From CAZMCC01 sp964564695 (GTDB lineage: Bacteria > Planctomycetota > Phycisphaerae > Phycisphaerales > UBA1924): 15,865 nucleotides of DNA. A program made the position numbers and the translations under genes. The notes below the pieces were generated by a model. It worked only from the letters and a program-made list of their open reading frames with translations. It was not told the DNA's origin and searched no databases. The first letter of the stretch is position 1. The number at the start of each line of letters is the position of its first letter. Shown piece after piece: positions 6,589 to 12,869 of this stretch. The stretch covers positions 1-15,865 of the forward strand of contig CAZMCC010000092.1 in assembly GCA_964564695.1 (NCBI GenBank), in the 5' to 3' direction.

Positions 6589-8340
6589 ATGGATCGCCTG
6601 TTCGACGAGCGGCGGTATCTCATCCCCTTCCGCTCGACCCTGCTGCCCCAGATCTTCACGGACACGCTCGTGATCGGCGCCGGCGTGGCCGGGCTGCGGG
6701 CGGCCATCGCGGCGGCGGAGCACGGGGAGACCATCGTCCTCTCGAAGGACGACCCCACGCTGAGCAACACGGCGTGGGCCCAGGGCGGGATCGCGGCGGT
6801 CATGGACCCCGCCGACACGGTCGCGGCCCACGTCGCCGACACACTTGAGGCCGGGGCCGGGCTGTGCGATGCGGACGTGGTGCAGCGGATCGTCGCGGCC
6901 GGGCCGCTGCGGATCCGCGAGCTCCTGTCGTGGGGGATGAAGGCCGACGGGGTCGGGCCCAACGGCGAGGTCAGCCTCGGGCGCGAGGGTGGGCACCACG
7001 CCTCGCGGATTGTGCACGCGCACGGGGACGCGACCGGGCGCGAGGTGTCGCGGTGCCTGCTCGAGCGGCTCAGGTCGCTCACCGGTGAGCGTGCCCCCCA
7101 TGAGCGCCAGGTGCGGCTGTTCGTCGGGTGCTTTGCGCTCGATCTCATCACGCCGTCGCCCGAGCCGGGGTCGCCGGTGCTGGGCGCGATCACGCACCAC
7201 CCGCGCTACGGGTTGCAGGTGATCTGGGCCAAGGCGACGATCATCGCCAGCGGCGGGGCGGGCGTGCTGTTCCGCGAAACGACGAACCCTCGGGTGGCGA
7301 CCGCCGACGGCATCGCGATGGCGTACCGCGCGGGGGCGTCGATCGCCGACATGGCGTTCGTGCAGTTCCACCCGACGGCGCTGTACCTGGCGGGCGCGAG
7401 CCGGGCGCTGATTTCGGAGGCCGTGCGCGGTGAGGGGGCGTACCTGCTGGACCAGTCGGGCTACCGGTTCATGAAGGACGAGCACCCGCTCGCGGAGCTG
7501 GCGCCGCGCGACGTGGTGGCGAGCGCGATCGTGCGCCGCATCGCGAGGCACGGCGGGACGCACGTGAACCTCGACGTGCGCCACATTGCTCACTTCAAGT
7601 CACGATTCCCCGGCATCGCGGAGCTGCTCGCGAAGTATGACCTCGACCCGGCGCAGGATTTGATCCCGGTGAACCCGGCGGCGCACTACACCGTCGGCGG
7701 CGTGAAGACCGACGAGTGCGGGCGCACGGACGTTCCGGGGCTGTACACGGTGGGCGAGGCGTCGTGCACGGGGCTGCACGGCGCAAACCGGCTCGCGAGC
7801 AACTCGCTGCTCGAGGGGCTGGTGATGGGCGAGGCGGCGGGGCGTGCGGCGGCGGAGCGGCGGGCCGGGCACATCCCGGGCGGGACCAATGGCAGCGCGA
7901 ACGGTGCGAAGGTGGGGGGGGCAGGGGCGTGGTCGGGGATCGCCCCCCCGATGCCGGTGCCGATCGTGAGCGACATCCGCCCCAGCCCGCTCGGGGAGCT
8001 CGATCTGGCGGACGTGCTCAGCTCGCTGCGGTCGGCGATGTGGCGGAACGCGGGGATCGAGCGGACGGGCCAGAAACTGGCGGACGCCGCGGACATGATC
8101 GATTTCTGGGCCCGCTACACCCTCGACAAGATCTTCGACGATCCGGGCGGCTGGCAGGCCCAGAACATGCTGCTGGTGGCGGCCCTGCTGGTTCGGAGTG
8201 CGGCGTGGCGGGAGGAGTCGCGCGGCTGCCATCGGCGGACGGATTATCCTGAAACCTCCGAGGAGTTCCGTGCGCACGACTCGTGGCGTCGGGGCTCGGG
8301 GAGTGCTGTCAGGGTTCCGGTCGAAGGAGCGGCGGTGTGA
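6589..8340 (+). CDS. nadB: L-aspartate oxidase
   Basis: Cytoplasmic FAD flavoenzyme that oxidises L-aspartate to iminoaspartate, the first step of de novo NAD synthesis; NadA then makes quinolinate. 583 residues. Seen: dinucleotide-binding GAGVAG at 30-35; SNTAWAQGG (59-67); HASRIVHAHGDATGREV; QFHPTAL with His261; EAVRGEGAYL with Arg280; APRDVV; HYTVGG with His366; and the FAD-binding C-terminal signature starting GEASCTGLHGANRLASNSLL (389-408). By alignment from memory, His261, Arg280 and His366 match the substrate-contacting His244, Arg290 and His351 of the E. coli enzyme. HGANR separates it from succinate dehydrogenase/fumarate reductase flavoproteins. About 40 residues longer than usual: a low-complexity insert near 430-455 (Gly/Ala/Pro-rich) and a tail past the usual ESRG...DYP end. 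Start: the upstream in-frame ATG at 6493 is inside the inverted repeat and gives an unlikely extension. The lipoprotein gene overlaps its stop by 4 nt. Confidence 0.95.
   Translation: MDRLFDERRYLIPFRSTLLPQIFTDTLVIGAGVAGLRAAIAAAEHGETIVLSKDDPTLSNTAWAQGGIAAVMDPADTVAAHVADTLEAGAGLCDADVVQRIVAAGPLRIRELLSWGMKADGVGPNGEVSLGREGGHHASRIVHAHGDATGREVSRCLLERLRSLTGERAPHERQVRLFVGCFALDLITPSPEPGSPVLGAITHHPRYGLQVIWAKATIIASGGAGVLFRETTNPRVATADGIAMAYRAGASIADMAFVQFHPTALYLAGASRALISEAVRGEGAYLLDQSGYRFMKDEHPLAELAPRDVVASAIVRRIARHGGTHVNLDVRHIAHFKSRFPGIAELLAKYDLDPAQDLIPVNPAAHYTVGGVKTDECGRTDVPGLYTVGEASCTGLHGANRLASNSLLEGLVMGEAAGRAAAERRAGHIPGGTNGSANGAKVGGAGAWSGIAPPMPVPIVSDIRPSPLGELDLADVLSSLRSAMWRNAGIERTGQKLADAADMIDFWARYTLDKIFDDPGGWQAQNMLLVAALLVRSAAWREESRGCHRRTDYPETSEEFRAHDSWRRGSGSAVRVPVEGAAV
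8324..8329 (+). promoter_or_regulatory. Shine-Dalgarno that sets the GTG start at 8337
   Basis: AAGGAG inside the end of nadB, 7 nt before GTG 8337. It is one of only two clear Shine-Dalgarno sites noted in the window. It favours the 8337 start over the in-frame GTG at 8283, which would place 18 unlikely residues before the signal peptide. Confidence 0.7.
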
Positions 8341-9020
8341 TCGGACGCGGGGTTCACGGTGAGCTGGGCTTGACGCTGAGGGCGTGCGTGGCCGCGTGCG
8401 CGGCGGGTGTCGCGATGATGGGGCTTGCGGGCTGCGAGACCGAAGACAAGATCCTGAAGTACCGGCCGTTCCTCTCGAACGTGCAGGGAGCGACGACGCA
8501 GACGCCGGCGGTCGGGGTGGAGACGGGGGAGCCGGCGAAGGTGACCACTTCCTCGCACGAGGACGGCGCGACGACGACCATGTCGAACGACGAGCCGGTG
8601 GATCCGAGCGTGGTGGCCGAGAGCTACTACGACCGGCTGGCGAAGCTGCCGGACAAGCACGTGAAGCTCGAGGCGGGGGACATCGGGACGCTGATCCGGC
8701 ACCTGCGCTGGACGCTGGACGAGGACCGCGACGAGATTCTCATCGACCAGCTTCTGGCCGAGGACCTGATCGAGCGGCTCCGCATGAAGGGCGAGGACCC
8801 GCTGGACTATGTCGACTGGCTGCACGAGAACCGGCGCGACATCGAGGCGATGCTGGCGCGGATGCCGATGGCGGAGCGGTCGCCGACGGTGACCTTCGTG
8901 CAGACGGCCAAGAAGCAGTACTGCATCAGCCTCACGGGGTCGGCCGAGAAGGGGATGAAGTTCACCGAGTTGTGGGTGGCGATGGAGCGGGGGAAGTACC
9001 GGCTGCTGTGGATTTCCTGA
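8337..9020 (+). CDS. Putative lipoprotein coupled to nadB, function unknown
   Basis: Predicted 227-residue lipoprotein. The GTG at 8337 is supported by the AAGGAG site and by a 4-nt overlap with the nadB stop (GTGA), so it is probably translated by ribosomes finishing nadB. The signal runs to the lipobox LAGC, acylated Cys at residue 33. A Thr/Ser/Glu-rich linker (about 50-85) follows, then an acidic helical region (YYDRLAKLPDKHVKLEAGDI, GTLIRHLRWTLDEDRDEILI and onward) and a C-terminal beta-like end (TVTFVQTAKKQYCISLTG ... YRLLWIS). I know no family for it. The link to NAD synthesis is positional only; neighbours sharing an operon need not share a pathway. A terminator-like hairpin lies about 100 nt downstream. 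Confidence 0.8.
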   Translation: MIGRGVHGELGLTLRACVAACAAGVAMMGLAGCETEDKILKYRPFLSNVQGATTQTPAVGVETGEPAKVTTSSHEDGATTTMSNDEPVDPSVVAESYYDRLAKLPDKHVKLEAGDIGTLIRHLRWTLDEDRDEILIDQLLAEDLIERLRMKGEDPLDYVDWLHENRRDIEAMLARMPMAERSPTVTFVQTAKKQYCISLTGSAEKGMKFTELWVAMERGKYRLLWIS

Positions 9021-9122
9021 GGCCGTGTGACGCGGTCTGGGCCGGCGGGCGGAGTCGCGGCGCGGATGAGTCGCCGGGCGTTGACACTCAAGAGACGGAT
9101 GAGTGGAGGAGACTCGCGGCAA

Positions 9123-9155
9123 CGGCCCCGTTCAAGCGCGGGGCCGCGGTTGTTT
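9123..9155 (+). terminator. Terminator-like hairpin downstream of the nadB operon
   Basis: 8-bp perfect stem CGGCCCCG (9123-9130) / CGGGGCCG (9139-9146) with loop TTCAAGCG, followed by CGGTTGTTTCC. The T-rich stretch is short and interrupted, so termination may be weak or Rho-assisted. It sits between convergent genes. Confidence 0.4.
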
Positions 9156-9167
9156 CCTGGTTGCGTT

Positions 9168-9278
9168 GGGCGCCCGGGGTCGGGCGCTTCGCCAGATCTG
9201 GGTGCGGGTTGACCGGTGTCGGTTCGCAGGGCTGAGCACAACCCCGGGTCTGCCCAGAGCGGCCGACCGGGGGCACCC
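9168..9278. repeat. Dispersed imperfect-palindrome repeat, copy A
   Basis: A 111-nt element that is an imperfect inverted repeat: its left end (9168-9183) pairs with the reverse complement of its right end (9263-9278) with three mismatches, and pairing continues inward with gaps. A second copy, same orientation, is at 12001-12114. The copies share a 23-nt identical block (9246-9268 = 12080-12102) and an 18/19 block (9180-9198 and 12014-12032). Noncoding here: it lies between the 3' ends of convergent genes. Confidence 0.8.
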
Positions 9279-9287
9279 TCACTCCGC

Positions 9288-10535
9288 TTACTTCTTGGCC
9301 TTCCACGCGGCGATCACTTCGGCTTCCTTCTCGGGGGGCACGCCGGGGCGGACGATCTTCTTCTGGGTGTCCTCGGGCAGCGAGCGGTACCAGTCGAGCG
9401 TCGCCTTGGTCGTGTCCGCGAGCGGGCGGAACTTGAGGCCGGCCTTGATGGCCCTGGCGATGGGGCGCTGGTGGAAGCCGGCGGTTTCGCCGATGGGCGC
9501 GGCCCAGAGGGGGAACTGGCCGGGGTCGACGGCGCTCGACTCGAGAAACTCGGTGGGGATGAAGACGCCCTGGGCCGGGCCGGGGGGGGTGGCGGGCGCG
9601 GGGTCCTTGGAGCCGGCGACGATGCCCTCGATGAACTTGCTCATCGGCATGCCACCGGCCGGGCCGGTGACATCGAAATTGCCGAAGGTCTTCTGCTCGA
9701 TGCAGCGGATGCAGAAGTCGGCGAGATCGCGGACGTCGACGATCTGGATGGGGTCGGTGGGTGCGCCGGGGACGATGAACTCGCCGCCGCGAGCGGCCCG
9801 TACGGGCCAGTGCATGAAGCGGGCGCTGCTGTCGCGCGGGCCGACGATGAAGCCGGGGCGCAGGACGGTGACCTTGCCGGGCATGGCGGCCTCGGCGGCC
9901 TGCTCGGAGAGGGCCTTGCCGCCGCCGTAGTTCTGGAACTGCGCGCCGAACTCTTCAGTCGCGGGATCGGTGAGCGTGGCGAGCTCGGCGGTCTCGTCCG
10001 CGCCGGGCTTGTCGGTGTTCTTGTACACCGAGATGCTCGAGATGAACAGGTATTGCCCGACGCTGGGCGCGAGGGTCTCGGCGGAGGCCTTGACCATGCG
10101 CGGCCAATAGCCGCTGGTGTCGATGACGGCGTCGAACTTCTTGCCTTCGAGCTGGGAGAGGCCCTTGGGGCTTCCGGGCGCGGGCTTGTCGCCGGCCTCG
10201 GCGTTGTCGCCGTCGTCGGCGGTTTTGTTGGGATCGCGGTTGCCGTAGAGGACCTCGACGCCCTCGGGGACGTTGCTCGGGCGTCCGGCGGCCTTGCGCC
10301 GGTCTTCGGTGCGTCCGCGGTTGAAGAGGGTGACGGTGTGGCCGTTGGCGCGGGCGGACTCGGTGCAGGCCGGGCCGAGGAAGCCGGTGCCGCCGAGGAT
10401 GAGGATGTGCAGCCCCTTGTACGGGCGCGGGCGGATGAAGGGGCTCGACGCGACGGCGGGGCGACCGATGGCGGTGGCGGCGACGGCGGCGGAGGCGGCG
10501 GCGGCGGCGATGAAGGTTCGGCGTGTGGTGGTCAT
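9288..10535 (-). CDS. Tat-exported NAD-dependent epimerase/dehydratase-like protein
   Basis: 415-residue extended short-chain dehydrogenase/reductase fold. Seen: Rossmann motif HILILGGTGFLG with GGTGFLG at 48-54; NRGRT; DAVIDTSGYWPRMV; catalytic-type Ser in FISSISVY (166-167); Tyr203-x3-Lys207 in NYGGGKALSEQ; VLRPGFIVGP; QIVDVRDLADF. This matches the nucleotide-sugar epimerase/reductase-like family in which the complete Ser-Tyr-Lys set is kept, so activity is likely, but the substrate is unknown. The first residues MTTTRRTFIAAAAASAAVAA form a twin-arginine signal, implying export already folded with NAD(P) bound. That also fixes the ATG at 10535. An acidic insert at about 101-128 sits between Rossmann strands. 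Last gene of a minus-strand run, 83 nt after the zinc-ribbon gene; no Shine-Dalgarno seen. Confidence 0.88.
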   Translation of the reverse strand: MTTTRRTFIAAAAASAAVAATAIGRPAVASSPFIRPRPYKGLHILILGGTGFLGPACTESARANGHTVTLFNRGRTEDRRKAAGRPSNVPEGVEVLYGNRDPNKTADDGDNAEAGDKPAPGSPKGLSQLEGKKFDAVIDTSGYWPRMVKASAETLAPSVGQYLFISSISVYKNTDKPGADETAELATLTDPATEEFGAQFQNYGGGKALSEQAAEAAMPGKVTVLRPGFIVGPRDSSARFMHWPVRAARGGEFIVPGAPTDPIQIVDVRDLADFCIRCIEQKTFGNFDVTGPAGGMPMSKFIEGIVAGSKDPAPATPPGPAQGVFIPTEFLESSAVDPGQFPLWAAPIGETAGFHQRPIARAIKAGLKFRPLADTTKATLDWYRSLPEDTQKKIVRPGVPPEKEAEVIAAWKAKK

Positions 10536-10618
10536 GGTGGAGAAGCTCGGGTGCCCCGCGAGGAGGAGGGCGAGGGGTTGTATCGGGTTCGGGGCGCGCG
10601 GTTGCGGACGATCCCCGC

Positions 10619-11068
10619 TCAGCCCGGGCGTGTCCACAGGCCCAGGACACCCACGAGGGCGGCGAGCACGATGTAGAGCAGCGTGAGGAAGATGGCCCAG
10701 TTCCACCGTCCGCGTCGGCGCGGCGGCAGGCCGCGGGGCATGAGCATCCAGACCTCGAGGACCTTGTCGCAGTGGGGGCAGTGGCGCCCGTTGACGCGCT
10801 CGAGGGGTGTCTTGCACTCGGGACAGCTCGTGCGGTTGGCGGCGACGTAGTCGTGGAGGCGCTGCGTTTCGTATGCCTCGTCGCGGTCGGGCGCGAGGAA
10901 GCTGAACCACTGGTCGCCGATCGCCCGGCCGCATTCGGGGCACGAGGCGCCGTCGAGACCGAAGAGGTCGTAGTTGCAGTGCGGGCACGAGGCGTGGTGG
11001 GCGGCGAGGTAGCTGCGCACCCGCCGGGTGCGCTCGTGCGGGCTCAGGGAGTCCCACGGCCGGTTCAT
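10619..11068 (-). CDS. Small membrane protein with duplicated zinc ribbons
   Basis: 149 residues. Eight cysteines in four CPxC pairs: 28/31, 43/46, 82/85 and 97/100. They form two tandem zinc-ribbon modules (about residues 15-50 and 70-105) that resemble each other: a helix with Y-x-A-A, then SCPxC, and about 11 residues later CPxC. This suggests an internal duplication. A single membrane segment at 124-145 (WAIFLTLLYIVLAALVGVLG) follows a basic PRRRGRW stretch, so the ribbons probably face the cytoplasm by the positive-inside rule. The pattern CxxCxYDLxGLxxxxCPECG is one I associate with planctomycete membrane proteins of unknown role. ATG 11068 is preceded by TACCAT at 5 nt; no Shine-Dalgarno. 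Lies 37 nt after a related zinc-ribbon gene. Confidence 0.8.
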   Translation of the reverse strand: MNRPWDSLSPHERTRRVRSYLAAHHASCPHCNYDLFGLDGASCPECGRAIGDQWFSFLAPDRDEAYETQRLHDYVAANRTSCPECKTPLERVNGRHCPHCDKVLEVWMLMPRGLPPRRRGRWNWAIFLTLLYIVLAALVGVLGLWTRPG

Positions 11069-11073
11069 GGGAA

Positions 11074-11079
11074 ATGGTA
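11074..11079 (-). promoter_or_regulatory. Candidate -10 box, leaderless start of the 149-residue zinc-ribbon gene
   Basis: On the minus strand TACCAT, then TTCCC, then the ATG at 11068. The spacing predicts a transcript starting at the ATG. It lies within the 37-nt gap after the preceding gene, so this gene may have its own promoter besides read-through. Confidence 0.4.
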
Positions 11080-11105
11080 TTGAGGCGGACGCCGACGAGG
11101 CGGTC

Positions 11106-11939
11106 TCACATCACCAGCGACGCGAGGAAGTTCGGCCCGAAGGAGCCGATGACGACGAACGGGATGGCGTAGGCGATGGAGTCGTCGAGGTCTTCCTCGC
11201 AGGCGGAGTCGAGGACGGCGACTGCCGCAATAACGATCAACATGAGGGGCCCCAAGTGTGCCCGCGGAGAGAAGCCACTCATCGGCGTCAGCGGCAGCAG
11301 CAGGATCGCCGCCGCGACCGTCACGCTGAGCGCGGCCAGCGCCCGCACGGAGAGCAGCGACCACGGCTCGTCGAGCCCATCCCAGAAGAACTTGGCCATC
11401 GCATACCCCACGATCGAGATCGGCCAGCACATGGCGGTGCCGAGCAGCGCCCGGGGCGTCTCGTGAATACCGGCGCACAGCACGATCGCCACGAGGCCCA
11501 CAGCGATGCCGATGAAGGCCTTGCGGTACGAGGCGCGGGAGACCTCGCTCTTCGCGGGGATCAGGCTGAGGCCGCTGCGCCGGATCGGCTCGTTGCACTC
11601 GGGGCAGGTGGGGTTGACGACGCCGTTGACGTCGTAGCCGCAGTTGCGGCACGGGTTCGGCTGGTACTTGAGCTTGCCCTTGTCCGGGTCTTCGGCGACC
11701 ACGGGAGTGCGCCGCGAACCGGTCGTGCGGTTGTAGCCGCAGCCGCTGCAGATGGTGGCGTCGGGCCGGAGCGGGCGCTCGCAGAAGGGGCAGAAGGGGT
11801 CAGCGGCCCTGCGCCCGGGCGTCTGTGCGATGTTGGGCTCGACGTCGAGGGGGATGGGGCCGGTGTCCGGCCTGGGCGGCGGCCGGGAGGGCTTGCGCGG
11901 CGATGGCTGGTTGGCGTGGCCGGGGAGTGGGCCGGACAT
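11106..11939 (-). CDS. Multi-pass membrane protein with two N-terminal zinc ribbons
   Basis: 277 residues from ATG 11939. A Pro/Arg-rich N-terminus (1-45) precedes ribbon one (Cys50, 53, 64, 67; CPFC...CSGCGYN) and ribbon two (Cys97, 100, 112, 115; CRNCGYDVNG...CPECNEPI). About five hydrophobic segments follow, near 141-158, 163-183, 200-218, 231-247 and 255-275. Ribbon two matches the CxxCxYDLxG-CPEC pattern of the next gene, so the two proteins share a domain, perhaps through a common interaction. Function unknown. An in-frame ATG at 11951 lies inside the TATGCT box and would add only MLSI. Upstream open frame through the palindromic repeat is rejected as coding. Followed by the second zinc-ribbon gene after 37 nt. 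Confidence 0.82.
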   Translation of the reverse strand: MSGPLPGHANQPSPRKPSRPPPRPDTGPIPLDVEPNIAQTPGRRAADPFCPFCERPLRPDATICSGCGYNRTTGSRRTPVVAEDPDKGKLKYQPNPCRNCGYDVNGVVNPTCPECNEPIRRSGLSLIPAKSEVSRASYRKAFIGIAVGLVAIVLCAGIHETPRALLGTAMCWPISIVGYAMAKFFWDGLDEPWSLLSVRALAALSVTVAAAILLLPLTPMSGFSPRAHLGPLMLIVIAAVAVLDSACEEDLDDSIAYAIPFVVIGSFGPNFLASLVM

Positions 11940-11946
11940 GATTGAG

Positions 11947-11952
11947 AGCATA
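11947..11952 (-). promoter_or_regulatory. Candidate -10 box, leaderless start of the 277-residue zinc-ribbon gene
   Basis: Minus-strand TATGCT, then CTCAATC (7 nt), then ATG 11939; the preceding TTG makes it resemble an extended -10. No Shine-Dalgarno. Likely the main promoter of the minus-strand run down to 9288. Confidence 0.5.
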
Positions 11953-12000
11953 CAAGCGCCGAGCACGGCGGTGGCGGGGGCGGATGCGAGAGATCGGGCG

Positions 12001-12114
12001 CGGGTGCCCGGGATCGGGCGCTTCGCGAGATCCCGGCGTGGGTCACGGAGCGTCTGGTTCGCAAGCGGCGCACAACCCGGGGTCTGCCCAGAGCGGCCGA
12101 CCCCGGGGCACCCG
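12001..12114. repeat. Dispersed imperfect-palindrome repeat, copy B
   Basis: 114-nt copy of the element at 9168-9278, here in the divergent region between the zinc-ribbon gene and the nuclease-like gene. Left end 12001-12017 (CGGGTGCCCGGGATCGG) mirrors right end 12097-12114 with one gap and one mismatch, and pairing extends inward to arms of about 40 nt. Differences from copy A include changes that keep the pairing at the ends, which hints that the fold matters. Confidence 0.8.
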
Positions 12115-12125
12115 GACGGATCGAG

Positions 12126-12131
12126 TAACAT
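12126..12131 (+). promoter_or_regulatory. Candidate -10 box for the nuclease-like/LysR pair
   Basis: TAACAT, 24 nt before the ATG at 12156, leaving room for a short leader that carries the Shine-Dalgarno AGGAGG. No good -35 is seen; the expected position lies in the right end of repeat copy B. Confidence 0.3.
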
Positions 12132-12142
12132 GCCGCGGATTC

Positions 12143-12148
12143 AGGAGG
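12143..12148 (+). promoter_or_regulatory. Strong Shine-Dalgarno for the gene at 12156
   Basis: AGGAGG with 7 nt before ATG 12156. It is the strongest ribosome-binding site in the window, in contrast with the Shine-Dalgarno-free genes nearby, and it fixes the start. Confidence 0.8.
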
Positions 12149-12155
12149 GCCGTGA

Positions 12156-12860
12156 ATGGACGCCGCCACGTCGCTTGTGGAGTACTACCTGCAGTCGAAC
12201 GGGTTCTTTACGCTGACCGAGGCGCCGGTGCTCGGCGTCGAGCGCCACGCTTTGCGGGCGCTCACGGATCTGGACGTGATCGCCGTGCGCCTGCCGGGAG
12301 CGCGGGGGCAGGTGGTCGAGCAGCGCCGAACGCGCTCGGTGGGGGAGCCCGACTCGCTCATGGCCCTGCAGGACGGGCGTGTCGAGATGATCATCGGCGA
12401 GATCAAGGAGGGCGGCGCCACGCTCAACCCCGCGCTGCTCCGTCCGGAAGTGCTCCGCGTGGCCCTGCTGCGGCTCACCGCGCTCGACGACGCGGCGATC
12501 GAGCGCATCACGCAGGACCTGCGGACGCGCGGCGTCAGCGAGGCCGATCCGCGGTTCCGTGTGCGCGTGATCGCGTTCGGGTCGTATCGCGGCGAGGATC
12601 TGCCGCGGCACATCACGTGCGTCACGCTCGGGCAGATGCTCGACTTCATCGACCGGCGCGTGGGCGACTGGTCGGCGCTGGCGCCGGTGCAGATCAAGCA
12701 GCCGCTCATCAGCATGCTGCTCATGCTCTACAAGGCCAGGGCCGGGCCGCAGCGGGCGCGACGGCGGGCGAAGCGGGCGCCGGCGGGTGGGGGTGGCGGT
12801 GGCGCGGGCGGTGGAGGGGGTGGGGGGGCCGGGGGATTGAAGGCCGGACGGCGTCGATAG
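12156..12860 (+). CDS. Hypothetical protein with PD-(D/E)xK nuclease-like features
   Basis: 234 residues. No named family recognised, but the first 190 residues resemble the PD-(D/E)xK nuclease core. An N-terminal helix carries Glu9 (SLVEYYLQSNGFFTL), a strand has Asp38 and Asp40 (ALTDLDVIAVRLP), and a second strand has Glu82-Ile-Lys84 (VEMIIGEIKEGGATLNP). This is the order helix-Glu, Asp, then ExK seen in restriction-like enzymes. Whether it cuts DNA is unknown. The C-terminal 35 residues are a basic run (RARRRAKRAP), then almost pure Gly, then KAGRRR: disordered and probably nucleic-acid-binding. Start ATG 12156 has AGGAGG 7 nt upstream. It ends 9 nt before a LysR-type regulator, so the two are probably one operon. 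Alternative: an inactive restriction-like fold used for binding. Confidence 0.7.
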   Translation: MDAATSLVEYYLQSNGFFTLTEAPVLGVERHALRALTDLDVIAVRLPGARGQVVEQRRTRSVGEPDSLMALQDGRVEMIIGEIKEGGATLNPALLRPEVLRVALLRLTALDDAAIERITQDLRTRGVSEADPRFRVRVIAFGSYRGEDLPRHITCVTLGQMLDFIDRRVGDWSALAPVQIKQPLISMLLMLYKARAGPQRARRRAKRAPAGGGGGGAGGGGGGGAGGLKAGRRR

Positions 12861-12869
12861 AGATCGCAC

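Noticed and set aside
10536..11057. Upstream extension of the epimerase frame through the zinc-ribbon gene
   Set aside because: The Tat signal at ATG 10535 marks the true start; the extension is an out-of-frame shadow of the zinc-ribbon gene.
11940..12131. In-frame N-terminal extension of the 277-residue zinc-ribbon protein
   Set aside because: It translates the palindromic repeat, which also occurs in a clearly noncoding place at 9168-9278.
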